DNA of 64,000 nt from Bin75 sp965223955 (GCA_965223955.1 OZ245029.1:1302001-1366000); one strand, 5' to 3'; shown: positions 25,396 to 34,665, counted from the first letter of the stretch. The notes: generated from the sequence alone by a model not told the origin. Program-made: numbers and translations.

Positions 25396-27174
25396 ATGCG
25401 TGTTTACCGAATTGCCATGGTTCAAATGAATCCCGTCGTGGGGGACGTGGACGGGAACGTGCGTGCGATGGGCAAATGGGTGACACAGGCTCGTCGGGTG
25501 GGAGCGGATATTGTCGTCTTCCCGGAACTGGCGATCACCGGCTATCCCCCGGAAGACCTGGTCTTACGACCAAGTTTTCTTCGCGATACCAATCACGCAC
25601 TCCAATGGTTGACCAAACAGTGTCGGAACCTCACCGTAGTCGTCGGCTATCTTGAAGAGGGGGGAATGATTCGTTTGCGGGATTCGACTCCTTTCGTCGT
25701 TCCCTCGGGACCCCGGCACGTGTTCAATGCGGCGGCGGTGATTCATGACCGGCAGGTCGTCGCCACCTGCCAAAAAACGTTCTTGCCGAATTATGGGGTA
25801 TTCGACGAAAGCCGGTATTTTTCGCCAGGCAAAAAAGCGTTAGTCTGCCAAGTCCAAGGAATGCGGTTTGGCGTGAACATCTGTGAGGACATCTGGTACG
25901 CCGGTGGGCCTACTCGCGATCAGGTATCCGTCGGGGGTGCGCGACTGATCCTGAACATCAATGCCTCGCCCTATCACGTGGGAAAGGCGAGAACGCGGGA
26001 ACGCATGTTGGCGCAACGCGCCAGGGAGAATGACGTGGTGGTGAGTTATACCAACATGGTCGGGGGACAGGACGAAGTCGTATTCGATGGAAACAGCATG
26101 ATTGTCGATCGAACGGGAAAGGTCATCACGCGTGCCAAGTCGTTTGAAGAAGAGCTTCTTGTGGCTGACCTGTCTTTCGATGGTCCACGGGAGACGCGCC
26201 CTGCGGGTCTGAGAAAACGGGCAGGGCAACGGTATCCCGTCAAACGAGTGCTACTTTCTCCGGTGGTGCAACGGAAAGCGAACAAGCCCGTGCCGTTGAA
26301 AAATCCGGCCGTGTCTCACGACTTGGAAGAAATCTATCAGGCCCTGGTGACGGGCGTGCGTGACTACGTCAGGAAGAACCGTTTCCAACGTGTCTTGATC
26401 GCCATCAGCGGGGGCATTGATTCAGCCCTGACGGCAGTGATTGCCGCCGATGCCCTTGGCCCGGATCGCGTGACGGGGGTGTTCATGCCCTCACCGTTTA
26501 CCTCACGGGAAAGCCGCGTTGACGCCAACGCCTTGACGAAAGCACTGAACGTTCGTTTGTTGACCATTCCGATCACGCGCCTCTGGAAACAATACGTCCG
26601 GGCATTGTCTTCGACTTTCGGAGAACGCGCTCCAGATACCACGGAAGAAAATCTTCAGGCTCGCATACGTGGAACCATCGTGATGGCCCTATCCAACAAA
26701 TTCGGTCATTTAGTCTTGACGACCGGCAATAAGAGCGAAATGAGCGTCGGCTATGCCACCTTGTACGGGGACATGGCGGGCGGGTTTGCCGTGATTAAGG
26801 ACGTACCCAAAATCCTGGTCTATGTCTTGGCTCGGTATCGCAATCGCAAAGTCGTTGATGCCCAAGCCGTGATTCCTCAACGTATCATCGACCGGGCGCC
26901 TTCGGCTGAACTCAAGCCCGACCAAACGGATCAGGACGTCTTGCCGCCCTATGAAGTCCTTGACACCATACTGGAGGCGTACGTCGAAAGAGAATATTCC
27001 CTTCAGGAAATTGCCGGAAAGGGCTTTCCATTGCAAACCGTCAAGCGCGTGATGGCCATGGTGGACCGCAGTGAATTTAAACGCCGCCAGGCTCCGATCG
27101 GGATTAAGATCATGCAAAAGGCGCTTGGGAAAGATCGACGGATGCCGATTACCAATCGGTACATCAAGCGTTGA
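25396..27174 (+). CDS. nadE: Glutamine-dependent NAD+ synthetase
   Basis: This enzyme makes NAD from deamido-NAD and ATP using glutamine. The N-terminal CN-hydrolase (glutaminase) domain shows the Glu in VVFPELAITGYPPEDL, the Lys in CQKTFLPNYGVFDE and the Cys in GVNICEDIW. The C-terminal synthetase has the P-loop SGGIDSALT and TTGNKSEMSVGYATLYGD. The start is set at ATG 25396 (MRVYRIAMVQMNP), 592 residues; an ATG at 25339 in the same frame lies inside the attenuator and is unlikely. glnD follows after 83 bases. Confidence 0.95.
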   Translation: MRVYRIAMVQMNPVVGDVDGNVRAMGKWVTQARRVGADIVVFPELAITGYPPEDLVLRPSFLRDTNHALQWLTKQCRNLTVVVGYLEEGGMIRLRDSTPFVVPSGPRHVFNAAAVIHDRQVVATCQKTFLPNYGVFDESRYFSPGKKALVCQVQGMRFGVNICEDIWYAGGPTRDQVSVGGARLILNINASPYHVGKARTRERMLAQRARENDVVVSYTNMVGGQDEVVFDGNSMIVDRTGKVITRAKSFEEELLVADLSFDGPRETRPAGLRKRAGQRYPVKRVLLSPVVQRKANKPVPLKNPAVSHDLEEIYQALVTGVRDYVRKNRFQRVLIAISGGIDSALTAVIAADALGPDRVTGVFMPSPFTSRESRVDANALTKALNVRLLTIPITRLWKQYVRALSSTFGERAPDTTEENLQARIRGTIVMALSNKFGHLVLTTGNKSEMSVGYATLYGDMAGGFAVIKDVPKILVYVLARYRNRKVVDAQAVIPQRIIDRAPSAELKPDQTDQDVLPPYEVLDTILEAYVEREYSLQEIAGKGFPLQTVKRVMAMVDRSEFKRRQAPIGIKIMQKALGKDRRMPITNRYIKR

Positions 27175-27257
27175 CGAACAATGTTCGAGCTAGTATACGA
27201 ACCCGGTAGGGAACAACGATTGTTGTGCACTGACGACAACGGCACAGGAGTACGTCC

Positions 27258-29978
27258 GTGAATCAGGAACGTATGGAACAGTTGAATCGTCCCATCGACT
27301 CGTCTCAATCGAGTGTATCCTCAACGCAAGCCGTACTCCAGGCGCGACGCGAAGGCATCCACCGGCGATTGCGGGAGGGGGCATCCGGGACAGAAGTCGT
27401 GTCGGATTTTACCGCCCTCGTTGATACGGTCCTGATCGGCCGGTATCGAAACGTGGTCAGGCAGTGTGGCGGCGATGCGCCTTCGGGTATGCAGCACTGT
27501 TGCCTTGTGGCTGTTGGGGGATATGGCCGACGCGAACTTGCACCCTATTCCGACATCGACGTCATGATGCTCTATCGCACAGGCGGGGGAAAAGTCGTCC
27601 AGGATCTCTCGAAAAAAGTGTTTCACCACTTGTGGGATTTGGGGTTTCAGGTGGGGCATAGTGTCCGGTCGATTCGCGATTGCGTGGTCGTTGCGGAAGA
27701 AGATTTGTCGGCAAAAACCGCGCTGATGGAGTCGAGGTTTTTAGTCGGAAGCCCATCGGTCTTTCAAGAATTTCGGCGACGTTTTGCCAAGCGCGTTCTT
27801 GGAAGACGAGTGGAGAATTTTGTCCGTGAAAAGCTTGAAGAGCGGGAGCAGGACTATGCCAAATTCGGCGAGACCGTGTTTCTCCTGGAACCGAATATCA
27901 AGAGAACCAAAGGCGGGTTGAGAGACATCCATTTGCTCCAATGGATCGGCATGGCCCGGTATCAGGCCTCCACGTTACAGGAGTTGGTCGATCGTGGAGC
28001 ATTGGTGCACCAGGATTATACGGCGTTACTCGAAGCAAGAGAGTTCCTGTTCAAGGTGCGCGCCTTGCTCCATTTGGGGGCGGACCGCGCCCAGGAAATA
28101 TTGTCGTTCGACGAACAAGTACGCATGGCTCAAGAGTTCGGCTATCGGGATGAACCGCATATGCTGGGTGTCGAACAGTTCATGCAACACTATTATCGTC
28201 TGACCACGGGCATTCATCATCGTGCGATGCGCTTTGTGGAGCGTGCAGGCTCCACGTCTCTATGGACTCGTCTCAAAAAACTGTGGCCTTCTCCCGTGAT
28301 CGACGGTTTCTTTCAGGTCGTTGATGGGAGGCTGTCCATCCATGATGAAAAACTCATGCAAGTCCTGGATGATCCGGAGCATCTCTTGAGTCTCTTTCAG
28401 GTTGCTCAAAAACAGGGGGTGACGATTGATGGCCTGGTGCTGGAAGAGATTCACCGCCACATGGAAAGTATACCTGACCACCTGTTTGCTTCCCCGGCCG
28501 TGAGCCGGCGGTTTCGGGAATTGTTGTCGGGCCCCGAGGCGGTTGCCGAAACCCTGATGTTGATGCATCAGGCTCGGGTTTTGGAAAAACTGATCCCGGC
28601 CTTTGGTCGTGTACGGGGCCTCATGCAATTCAATCAATACCACAAATATACGGTTGATGAGCACAGCCTTCTGGCCGTGAAGAAAGTCGAGTTTTTAGGG
28701 AAACAGTCCGGAACGTTGGGAACGGTGTACGAGGAGATTCAAGAGAAGGATCTCCTGCACTTGGCCGTGCTTCTTCATGACGTGGGGAAAGGCCTCCCTG
28801 AAGACCACAGCGAAGTCGGCAAAAGGATCGCCCAGGACGTGTCCGTCAGGTTAGAACTTGACGCACAAGAATCCCGGACCCTGGAATTCCTCGTCCATGA
28901 ACATCTGCTGATGGCGAATACGGCCTTTCGGCGGGATCCCCATGATGAAAAAGTTCGGCTGACGTTTTGTCGGGCCGTGGGCAGTCCCGAACGATTGAAA
29001 CAACTCTTGCTCCTGACTGCCGCGGATATTGCGGCGGTGGGGCCGGACATGCTGACCAGATGGAAAGAAGCGTTGCTGATCGAATTATATCTTCTGGCGC
29101 TCCCCGAAGTTTCCGGAGAAAGTGAACAGGTGGAATCCGCTCTTCACATCGAGCGCGTCACCGACGAGGTCTTAGCGGTCTGTCAGTCGAAAGCTCAACG
29201 CGTTGAAGCAGGTGGGCAAGCCGCCGAGAGCCAGGCTCTTCTGAACCGTGAGTGGGTCAAGAGCCAATTGGGAGCCTTTCCGGTGCGCTATCTTTCCGGA
29301 ACGGCCAAAGATCGAATCATCGCTCACCTTTCTGCAATCCAGTCCTTGACCCCGGAACATCCCAGGGTCGAATCCACCTACAATCGGGAACTCAAGGTGT
29401 GTGAGTATTCGTTAATTGCCTTCGATTCCGTGTCGTCCGGGATGTTTATGAAGATGACGGGCGTGTTGGCTGCAAAAGGCCTTCGTGTCCTTGATGCCCA
29501 GATTGTGACGAGGCCCGACGGCATTGTGGTGGATACGTTTTTGGTCAAGGATCCCGATTTCAGCGGCGAGCCGACGCCGGCACGGTTGGAAAAAGTGGGG
29601 GAGGCAATAGTCAGCGTGTTGAAGGCAGAACTCTCGATTGAAGCGTTTATGGAACAGAATCAACGCGTCTCATTTCGCAGCCAAATGCCGATTCGCCAGC
29701 ATCGCCCCGAAGTCAAAATTGATAATGAGACGTCGGACCACTTTACCGTGATCGACGTGTTTGCCGATGACAAGCAGGGCCTGCTGCATGAAATAGCCAA
29801 AACCTTGTATGACCTCGGTCTCTCGATTCATTCGGCCAAGATCGGGACGCGCCTGGATCAAGTCGTGGACGTGTTTCACGTCACGGAACGGAACGGTAAC
29901 AAAGTCGAAGACACCCGGACGTGCGAACTCATTCAAACGACGTTACAAGAAAAGGTTGATCGATTTTTGCAATCCTGA
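27258..29978 (+). CDS. glnD: PII uridylyltransferase / uridylyl-removing enzyme GlnD
   Basis: GlnD senses glutamine and adds or removes UMP on PII proteins, the top of the nitrogen-control cascade. The 906-residue protein has the nucleotidyltransferase motif GGYGRRELAPYSDID at about residues 89-103, the HD domain around LLHDVGKGLPEDHSEVG (about residues 508-524), and two C-terminal ACT domains, the first beginning near SLIAFDSVSSGMFMKMTG and the second near FTVIDVFADDKQGLLHEIAK. The GTG start has an AGGAG seven bases upstream. No PII or amtB gene is in the window. Confidence 0.96.
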   Translation: MNQERMEQLNRPIDSSQSSVSSTQAVLQARREGIHRRLREGASGTEVVSDFTALVDTVLIGRYRNVVRQCGGDAPSGMQHCCLVAVGGYGRRELAPYSDIDVMMLYRTGGGKVVQDLSKKVFHHLWDLGFQVGHSVRSIRDCVVVAEEDLSAKTALMESRFLVGSPSVFQEFRRRFAKRVLGRRVENFVREKLEEREQDYAKFGETVFLLEPNIKRTKGGLRDIHLLQWIGMARYQASTLQELVDRGALVHQDYTALLEAREFLFKVRALLHLGADRAQEILSFDEQVRMAQEFGYRDEPHMLGVEQFMQHYYRLTTGIHHRAMRFVERAGSTSLWTRLKKLWPSPVIDGFFQVVDGRLSIHDEKLMQVLDDPEHLLSLFQVAQKQGVTIDGLVLEEIHRHMESIPDHLFASPAVSRRFRELLSGPEAVAETLMLMHQARVLEKLIPAFGRVRGLMQFNQYHKYTVDEHSLLAVKKVEFLGKQSGTLGTVYEEIQEKDLLHLAVLLHDVGKGLPEDHSEVGKRIAQDVSVRLELDAQESRTLEFLVHEHLLMANTAFRRDPHDEKVRLTFCRAVGSPERLKQLLLLTAADIAAVGPDMLTRWKEALLIELYLLALPEVSGESEQVESALHIERVTDEVLAVCQSKAQRVEAGGQAAESQALLNREWVKSQLGAFPVRYLSGTAKDRIIAHLSAIQSLTPEHPRVESTYNRELKVCEYSLIAFDSVSSGMFMKMTGVLAAKGLRVLDAQIVTRPDGIVVDTFLVKDPDFSGEPTPARLEKVGEAIVSVLKAELSIEAFMEQNQRVSFRSQMPIRQHRPEVKIDNETSDHFTVIDVFADDKQGLLHEIAKTLYDLGLSIHSAKIGTRLDQVVDVFHVTERNGNKVEDTRTCELIQTTLQEKVDRFLQS

Positions 29979-30442
29979 TAGTACCCCGCATTTTTCAATT
30001 TCCCCGTCACGAATTTGTGTCGTGTGCTTGAGATGAGGGTTTGGCAGGGAATCCCTTCCTTTGGAAACCCATTGATGGCCCTTGATTGATCCTCGTGAAA
30101 TCGAACTTGGACCAATGGGCGGTTCAACCCCAGAAAAAACAAACGGAAACCGAGACAGTCAACTCGCCGGTTCTATAGTCCGTTATTTTTTGTATCTTTA
30201 GGGGATTTGTTTATCCGAGTGTTTGGGAACAGAGAAGAAATAATGTGAACTCGTTTGCAGCGATTGCATTTCAATGCCAATCCCTCGATGCCTTAACTTC
30301 GCGAGCATTGGCCCACAGAGACAGCGTACTGCCCTGACGGGTCCTCTTTCATCACCTGATACGAAGGGAAATGGTTATGTGTTGAGGGTTTTCTTCTTTT
30401 ACGCTTCACCAACAATCGAATATTGTCGGTAAAGGACATGAG
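29979..30442. other. Gene-free spacer after glnD
   Basis: This stretch has no supported gene. It holds a weak stem near 30008-30024 (CACGA/TCGTG) and a near-perfect stem around 30409-30431 (ACCAACAAT paired with ATTGTCGGT), neither followed by a T-run. glnD therefore lacks an obvious intrinsic terminator here. Confidence 0.4.
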
Positions 30443-30481
30443 AAAAGCGTAGAGCTGAGGCCAACAGCCTCAGCTCTACGC
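30443..30481 (-). terminator. Intrinsic terminator of the secreted repeat-peptide gene
   Basis: A perfect 15-base-pair stem (left arm GCGTAGAGCTGAGGC, loop CAACA) is followed, reading leftward, by TTTTCTC. It lies about 100 bases past the stop of the minus-strand gene at 30578-30796. Confidence 0.75.
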
Positions 30482-30577
30482 AGGGTCCACGGCAATGGCC
30501 GAGAACTACTTTGATGGACCTGATGGGGTAATCGTGAGACGGTCCTTTCCCTTGTCGGTCCCAGGCTATGGCGCAAG

Positions 30578-30796
30578 TTATTCTGCTGCCGGAGCTTTCT
30601 CTTCGGCTGGGGGAGCTTTCTCTTCGGCTGGGGGAGCCGTTTCTTCGGCTGCAGGTGCTTTCTCCTCGGCCATTGGAGCTTTTTCCTCGGCCGCCTTTTC
30701 GTCAGCCAAGGCTATACCGGAGAAACCGATGGCCAGTATGAACGTCAGCAGACTAAGCATCACGAAAGATTGAGAGAGTTGGCGAAAATATTGCAT
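30578..30796 (-). CDS. Small secreted Ala/Glu/Lys/Pro repeat protein
   Basis: The 72-residue product has a signal peptide (about residues 1-31, ending SGIALA) followed by five seven-residue units of the type AEEKAPx. The DNA of these units is a 21-base near-identical tandem repeat. An AAGGAGA ribosome-binding site lies at good spacing from the ATG. The function is unknown; the mature part is low-complexity and likely unstructured. Its leader closely resembles that of the ComEA-like protein at 46922-47242. A strong terminator follows. Confidence 0.7.
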   Translation of the reverse strand: MQYFRQLSQSFVMLSLLTFILAIGFSGIALADEKAAEEKAPMAEEKAPAAEETAPPAEEKAPPAEEKAPAAE

Positions 30797-30978
30797 GACT
30801 CTTTCTCCTTTGATAAGAGGTGACTCCAGTTTAGGTCCCCTTCGAGACCGCGGAATGTTTAGTACAATATCATAGATTGTGGCTGTAGGGAAGTGGGAAA
30901 TTCGAAGAGGTTCCCAAGGTCACGGGGCGACCGTCTTTTCCATAGCCCCTCTTGCCTGCCGAACGGACCCCCCCCCGG

Positions 30979-31083
30979 GAGTGAGAAAGACGAGCGAACG
31001 GTGTGGTGGTGGATTCGCCAAGCCTCGATCCTGCGCCGGGCATCGGCGAGATCGATACACCAGTGTTCGTTCAGACGGGCAGC
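30979..31083 (-). pseudogene. Remnant of an IS3-family transposase (OrfB C-terminus)
   Basis: The minus-strand translation contains ARLNEHWCIDLADARRRIEAW followed by TVRSSFSL. This matches the C-terminal pattern of IS3-family integrases (normally LNEHWFLDL...ARR.IEAWR..YN..RPHSSL), with decayed residues at the end. Only about 35 residues are left and no inverted repeats are visible. The larger frame around it (30859-31215) has no other family feature, so I treat only this core as supported. Confidence 0.6.
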
Positions 31084-31239
31084 GAAGCCTGAGGCAGGAT
31101 GTATAGGTTTTTTCTCGTTCCCATATTCATTCACGACACTCAGTGCGTCGTAGGGGGGGCAGGGAGGCTTATCAGGAGGAGGTTGCCTTCCTGCCTGAGG
31201 AGTGGGATGTTCCACACTCCTTTCTGATGGCCTTCAACA

Positions 31240-31274
31240 AAAAAGCCCAAGTATGCAGTATGCATTCTTGGGCT
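31240..31274 (-). terminator. Intrinsic terminator of the porin/FMN-binding operon
   Basis: A stem of AGCCCAAG with CTTGGGCT, extended by ATGCA/TGCAT after one unpaired base each, is followed leftward by TTTTTT. It lies about 60 bases past the stop of the last leftward gene of the operon (31337). Confidence 0.85.
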
Positions 31275-31336
31275 CTGGACTAAGAGTCTCGGGCTCTATT
31301 CGACTGATGAGTTAGGAATCTTTATCTATCAAGGTG

Positions 31337-31849
31337 TTACTCGGAATCTCCTCGCATCATAAAGGGATGGTTCAAAATCCACATTTCGTACATGGGAATC
31401 GCAAACATGATCAAAAAAGCGATCGTCATGAGGACGTCGCCGGCCAACAGGGTCACCACGAAGAGGGGAGACACGTAGGTGATCAGCCACGGCGACACGA
31501 GATCCAACGTCACGCCCGAAAAGGCGCCCCACGTGGTCAGCACTTTCACGAGAGGGCTGGCCATGGTCAGGTACAACACGTGCACCATGATCATGAACAC
31601 GACGGGCATCGTGAATAAGTGAAAGTGCGAGGTTTCGGCCAATTGCCCGAACGACATGGGCTCGCCGAAATTTTCATCCGAGCCTCGATAGTGCTGGGCA
31701 ATGCCTTTCGGTGTCAGGTCGGTCATGCTGTGCGCCCATATAAAGGTGAAGACGAATCCTACGAGCATCAGGAGTAAAAACCACGTGTACACCAACCGTA
31801 TCTGTCGGTCGGTATCACGTAGCCGAAACCGGGTATTGAAATTACGCAT
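31337..31849 (-). CDS. Four-helix inner-membrane protein with paired histidines
   Basis: The 170-residue product has about four hydrophobic helices (near residues 20-38, 76-95, 115-133 and 135-155). Histidines at positions 40, 75, 77, 90 and 161 lie at helix ends or inside; His77 and His90 are 13 apart on one helix, a spacing seen in b-type haem proteins. No family is recognised with certainty. It is the last gene of a leftward operon, 17 bases after the FMN-binding protein, so a role as membrane electron donor to that protein is an inference. Confidence 0.75.
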   Translation of the reverse strand: MRNFNTRFRLRDTDRQIRLVYTWFLLLMLVGFVFTFIWAHSMTDLTPKGIAQHYRGSDENFGEPMSFGQLAETSHFHLFTMPVVFMIMVHVLYLTMASPLVKVLTTWGAFSGVTLDLVSPWLITYVSPLFVVTLLAGDVLMTIAFLIMFAIPMYEMWILNHPFMMRGDSE

Positions 31850-31866
31850 CGCAACGGAATGAGCCT

Positions 31867-32580
31867 CTAAAGCCCGAAGAGAGCTTCAAAAAATCCTTTT
31901 TCTTGCTTGTTGGCTGCAACGACGTCGCTGCCGAGTCCGCGAGGCTTCAAATAGAATTCATTCACCATGACGAGGACGCGTTTCACCCCGGCGCTTGCGG
32001 ACCGCACGGACATCGTGGCCCCGGTGATGTTGAGGATATCACGATTGATCCGGATCGGGTCCCCGATGGTTTTCCCCTGATACTGATAATTGAAGCGTTT
32101 CGTGGCGATCTCATTGCCCCGGGCTTCCCGGTACACCAGTACTTCAAAGTTCACGCATTCGCCTGTGGAATCAACACCCACCATATAGGTAATCGGGCGA
32201 TGCTTGCCGATGGTGTTCTGGATCAGTGCATATCCGTCGATATTCCCCTGGGTTTCCCCGATAAAGATGTCGAAGGACGTTTCCGGAAATTTCCAGCCGA
32301 TGACTTCTTCAACGAAGGCTTTTTGCTCTGCCGTTAATGTCAAGGTGTCTTTACGGATCTTTTCGGAATCCGGAAACATGACCTTTGCGGCTTCTTCCTC
32401 GGTGAAATAAATTTCCAGATGTCCCAGTTCCTCGGGCGTGAGCCATCGATTGAGCTCGTGATCCCAGATTTGTTCCTGGGGAGGGGCCTGGGCGAGGACC
32501 GGGAACGCGGGAAAGCCCGTCAAGACACAACAAACGGCAACAATTCCTGCAAGCCTCTGTATCAGCTTATGATCGTGCAT
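31867..32580 (-). CDS. Periplasmic FMN-binding domain protein
   Basis: The 237-residue product has a signal peptide ending near VLAQAPP (about residue 31) and a C-terminal FMN-binding domain. The core TGAT at residues 186-189 fits the S/T-G-A-S/T flavinylation motif, in which the last threonine takes FMN from ApbE through a phosphoester bond. An apbE gene lies in the divergent operon at 35770. The middle part has GYALIQNTIGKHRPITYMVGVD, typical of RnfG/NosR-like FMN domains. It overlaps the preceding lipoprotein gene by 19 bases. Confidence 0.8.
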   Translation of the reverse strand: MHDHKLIQRLAGIVAVCCVLTGFPAFPVLAQAPPQEQIWDHELNRWLTPEELGHLEIYFTEEEAAKVMFPDSEKIRKDTLTLTAEQKAFVEEVIGWKFPETSFDIFIGETQGNIDGYALIQNTIGKHRPITYMVGVDSTGECVNFEVLVYREARGNEIATKRFNYQYQGKTIGDPIRINRDILNITGATMSVRSASAGVKRVLVMVNEFYLKPRGLGSDVVAANKQEKGFFEALFGL

Positions 32581-33017
32581 CCCTCATCCCTCAGTTGATT
32601 GGTAATCCGTTGGGCCAGACGCCGCTCTTCCTCGGCGATGGGGGGAATGCGTCGCCAGGACGTGGATTGCGACTGTGCGCCCATGGGAGAAAAGAACTCC
32701 CTGGCTTGCTGAACGGAAATCTCGACGGCCCGCCCGGCCGGTTTGAGATTCACAAAAAACCTGGCGCGTTCCTGGTTGGCATCGCGCGAAAACATCCCGG
32801 CTGTTCGCTTGGAGACAAAGCCCATCCACTCGGTGGCAATCACCCCCTTGTCTTTATCGGTTTTACTCAACGCGAACTCATCCACGCTCGCGATAGCCAC
32901 GGCCCATGCCTGGTCATAGGAACAGCCGGACTTCACGGTGCTGGGCGCGCCGGAAACCGTGGCGCACCCCACCGTGGAGACGACCAGAAACAAGGAAAGA
33001 ACGATATGCCTACGCAT
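32562..33017 (-). CDS. Putative lipoprotein of the FMN-binding operon
   Basis: The 151-residue product has a lipobox (STVGC at about residues 14-18), so it is likely anchored in a membrane facing the periplasm. The rest has no family I recognise; a CSYDQAWAVAIASVDEF segment recalls small envelope proteins of the DUF4810/YbjP kind, but this is weak. It is translationally coupled to the FMN-binding gene downstream and follows the porin gene by 23 bases. Confidence 0.75.
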   Translation of the reverse strand: MRRHIVLSLFLVVSTVGCATVSGAPSTVKSGCSYDQAWAVAIASVDEFALSKTDKDKGVIATEWMGFVSKRTAGMFSRDANQERARFFVNLKPAGRAVEISVQQAREFFSPMGAQSQSTSWRRIPPIAEEERRLAQRITNQLRDEGCTIIS

Positions 33018-33040
33018 AGACGGGTGAAGCTTCCTTTCGG

Positions 33041-34531
33041 TTAAAAGTACGTCGACATGTTGAACTGGAACCCGTTGCGATCAGAGGCACCATGTAGCAC
33101 ACCGTCATCGTCGCTAAACTTCCCATGTCTATTAAACGTATAGGCCAACTTGATGACCGAATCTTCCAACGGCCGGAAATTGATCCCCAAGGTCAACCGG
33201 TCGATGCGATTCGGGTTGCTGTCGTCATCGGTGTTGATATCCACCTGTCCCCAACGAATGATGCCCGTAAACGTCGAGTCCCGGCCGAAGTAGCCGGGAA
33301 GGGCCTTGATGAGCGCGTCCGGCATAAAGTGGTAATTCAATTGCACGTAATATCCGAACATATTTTCGGGGACGACGTAACTTGAGCCTCCAGCTCGCAC
33401 TATCTGGCGCCTCGTTGCTCCGGTAGTATCCTGAGTGAATCCTGGGGTATCATCGAGAAGCGTATTCGTCCCGTACCCCTCGGCGTTGGCCCAGGCGGCT
33501 TCACCCTGGATGTCAAAGGCCCCTCGTTGCAGGTTCCCGTCGATGGCCAACAGGGTCAGGTCATGCTTATCATTTTTATCCCATTTGCCGTGGTGAATGG
33601 ACCCGGCCACCTCGACGCCCAACATAGGGCTGAACGAGACACGGCTGACGATAGCCTTGTTTTCGTTGTTATCCTTTTGAAAACTTCCGCGAGCACTTCG
33701 CAGCCCGCTTCCTTCCTCAACCGAAAAGTCGCCGTCATCGCCCTGAAAGCCGTTCGTGACGTACAATTCGTAATCGATCTTGGAAAGCTGGGTCGGATAG
33801 AACGTACCGTAAAAGCCGAGTCCGCTTTCGGCAAACGTGGAAGGCAGGATCAATCGGCTCACCATCGGCCGAAGAGGCAAATCGTTCAAGGGCGAGTCGT
33901 GGATGAGGTTGAACCGGCCCATGGGCATCAGGATGATGCCCCCCCGCAGGTTGAGTGCGTCATTGAACCGATAGTCCATGGTGGCGAATTCCATCTTGAT
34001 GTCCCCGTCCGATTTGTTGCCCTGGGGGCCGCCATGTTCAACCTCGAGTTCGGCGGCCACGCTGAGCCGGTCCGTAACCTGGGAATAGAAGAACGGCACG
34101 AAACGTTCCTGGTCGAATTCCAACCTACTTCTACAATCCCGTGATCCCCCGGAACATCGCGTGAGCGAGAAGTCGATGTAACCACCGATGATGGTTTTCG
34201 GAGCCTTGACGAAGGGTTTGGCGTAGATGGTCCGTCCACCCTGCAGGGAACTACCACCCGAGAAGTCCGTGCCGTATCGGATTTGGGCTTTTGAGGTGTC
34301 CCCCATGGCCGGCCCTGAGATTTCTTTCGGCGGCGGGGCCATGGGAGGTGGAGCCGCCGCAGGGGCTGCAGGGGCGCCTTTCTCCATTTTCTGTCGTTCG
34401 GAATACCACTCTTCAAACATTTTTCGTATCTGTTCCATTTGGGCGGGAGTAAATTCTCCTTCGGCCCAAACAGTCGGTTGTGGCACAATCATGAGGACCA
34501 TCAATGCCCCCGTGATCAACAATCGTCGCAT
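33041..34531 (-). CDS. Outer-membrane porin (phosphate-selective porin-like)
   Basis: The 496-residue product has a signal peptide (cleavage near VWAEGE), a short charged helix, an Ala/Pro-rich linker at about residues 54-70, and then a long beta-barrel region of alternating hydrophobic residues. It ends in phenylalanine (STYF), the outer-membrane insertion signal. The pattern resembles porins of the OprO/OprP type. An AGGAGG site precedes the ATG. It leads a four-gene leftward set with a lipoprotein, an FMN-binding protein and a membrane protein. Confidence 0.8.
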   Translation of the reverse strand: MRRLLITGALMVLMIVPQPTVWAEGEFTPAQMEQIRKMFEEWYSERQKMEKGAPAAPAAAPPPMAPPPKEISGPAMGDTSKAQIRYGTDFSGGSSLQGGRTIYAKPFVKAPKTIIGGYIDFSLTRCSGGSRDCRSRLEFDQERFVPFFYSQVTDRLSVAAELEVEHGGPQGNKSDGDIKMEFATMDYRFNDALNLRGGIILMPMGRFNLIHDSPLNDLPLRPMVSRLILPSTFAESGLGFYGTFYPTQLSKIDYELYVTNGFQGDDGDFSVEEGSGLRSARGSFQKDNNENKAIVSRVSFSPMLGVEVAGSIHHGKWDKNDKHDLTLLAIDGNLQRGAFDIQGEAAWANAEGYGTNTLLDDTPGFTQDTTGATRRQIVRAGGSSYVVPENMFGYYVQLNYHFMPDALIKALPGYFGRDSTFTGIIRWGQVDINTDDDSNPNRIDRLTLGINFRPLEDSVIKLAYTFNRHGKFSDDDGVLHGASDRNGFQFNMSTYF

Positions 34532-34665
34532 CTGACGACCTCCTTATTGTTGGGGACTCTGCCGGTCCTCTTGGTCACTAAAGGGGCTCCTGGGGCCCTC
34601 TCGAGTGATGTCTTGCCCTGTTTAGTAGATTCGTGGGCCTCCTTAACAGCACCCTCACTCTGATG

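Noticed and set aside
30495..30773. Plus-strand frame rich in Ser/Ala/Gly
   Set aside because: It is the antisense of the 21-base repeats of the secreted peptide gene, which has its own signal peptide and ribosome-binding site.
30859..31215. 118-codon minus-strand frame as a whole gene
   Set aside because: Only the central part resembles a transposase end; the start has poor spacing to its site and the rest is low-quality sequence.
33527..34144. 205-codon plus-strand frame
   Set aside because: It is antisense to the porin gene, which has a signal peptide and barrel features.
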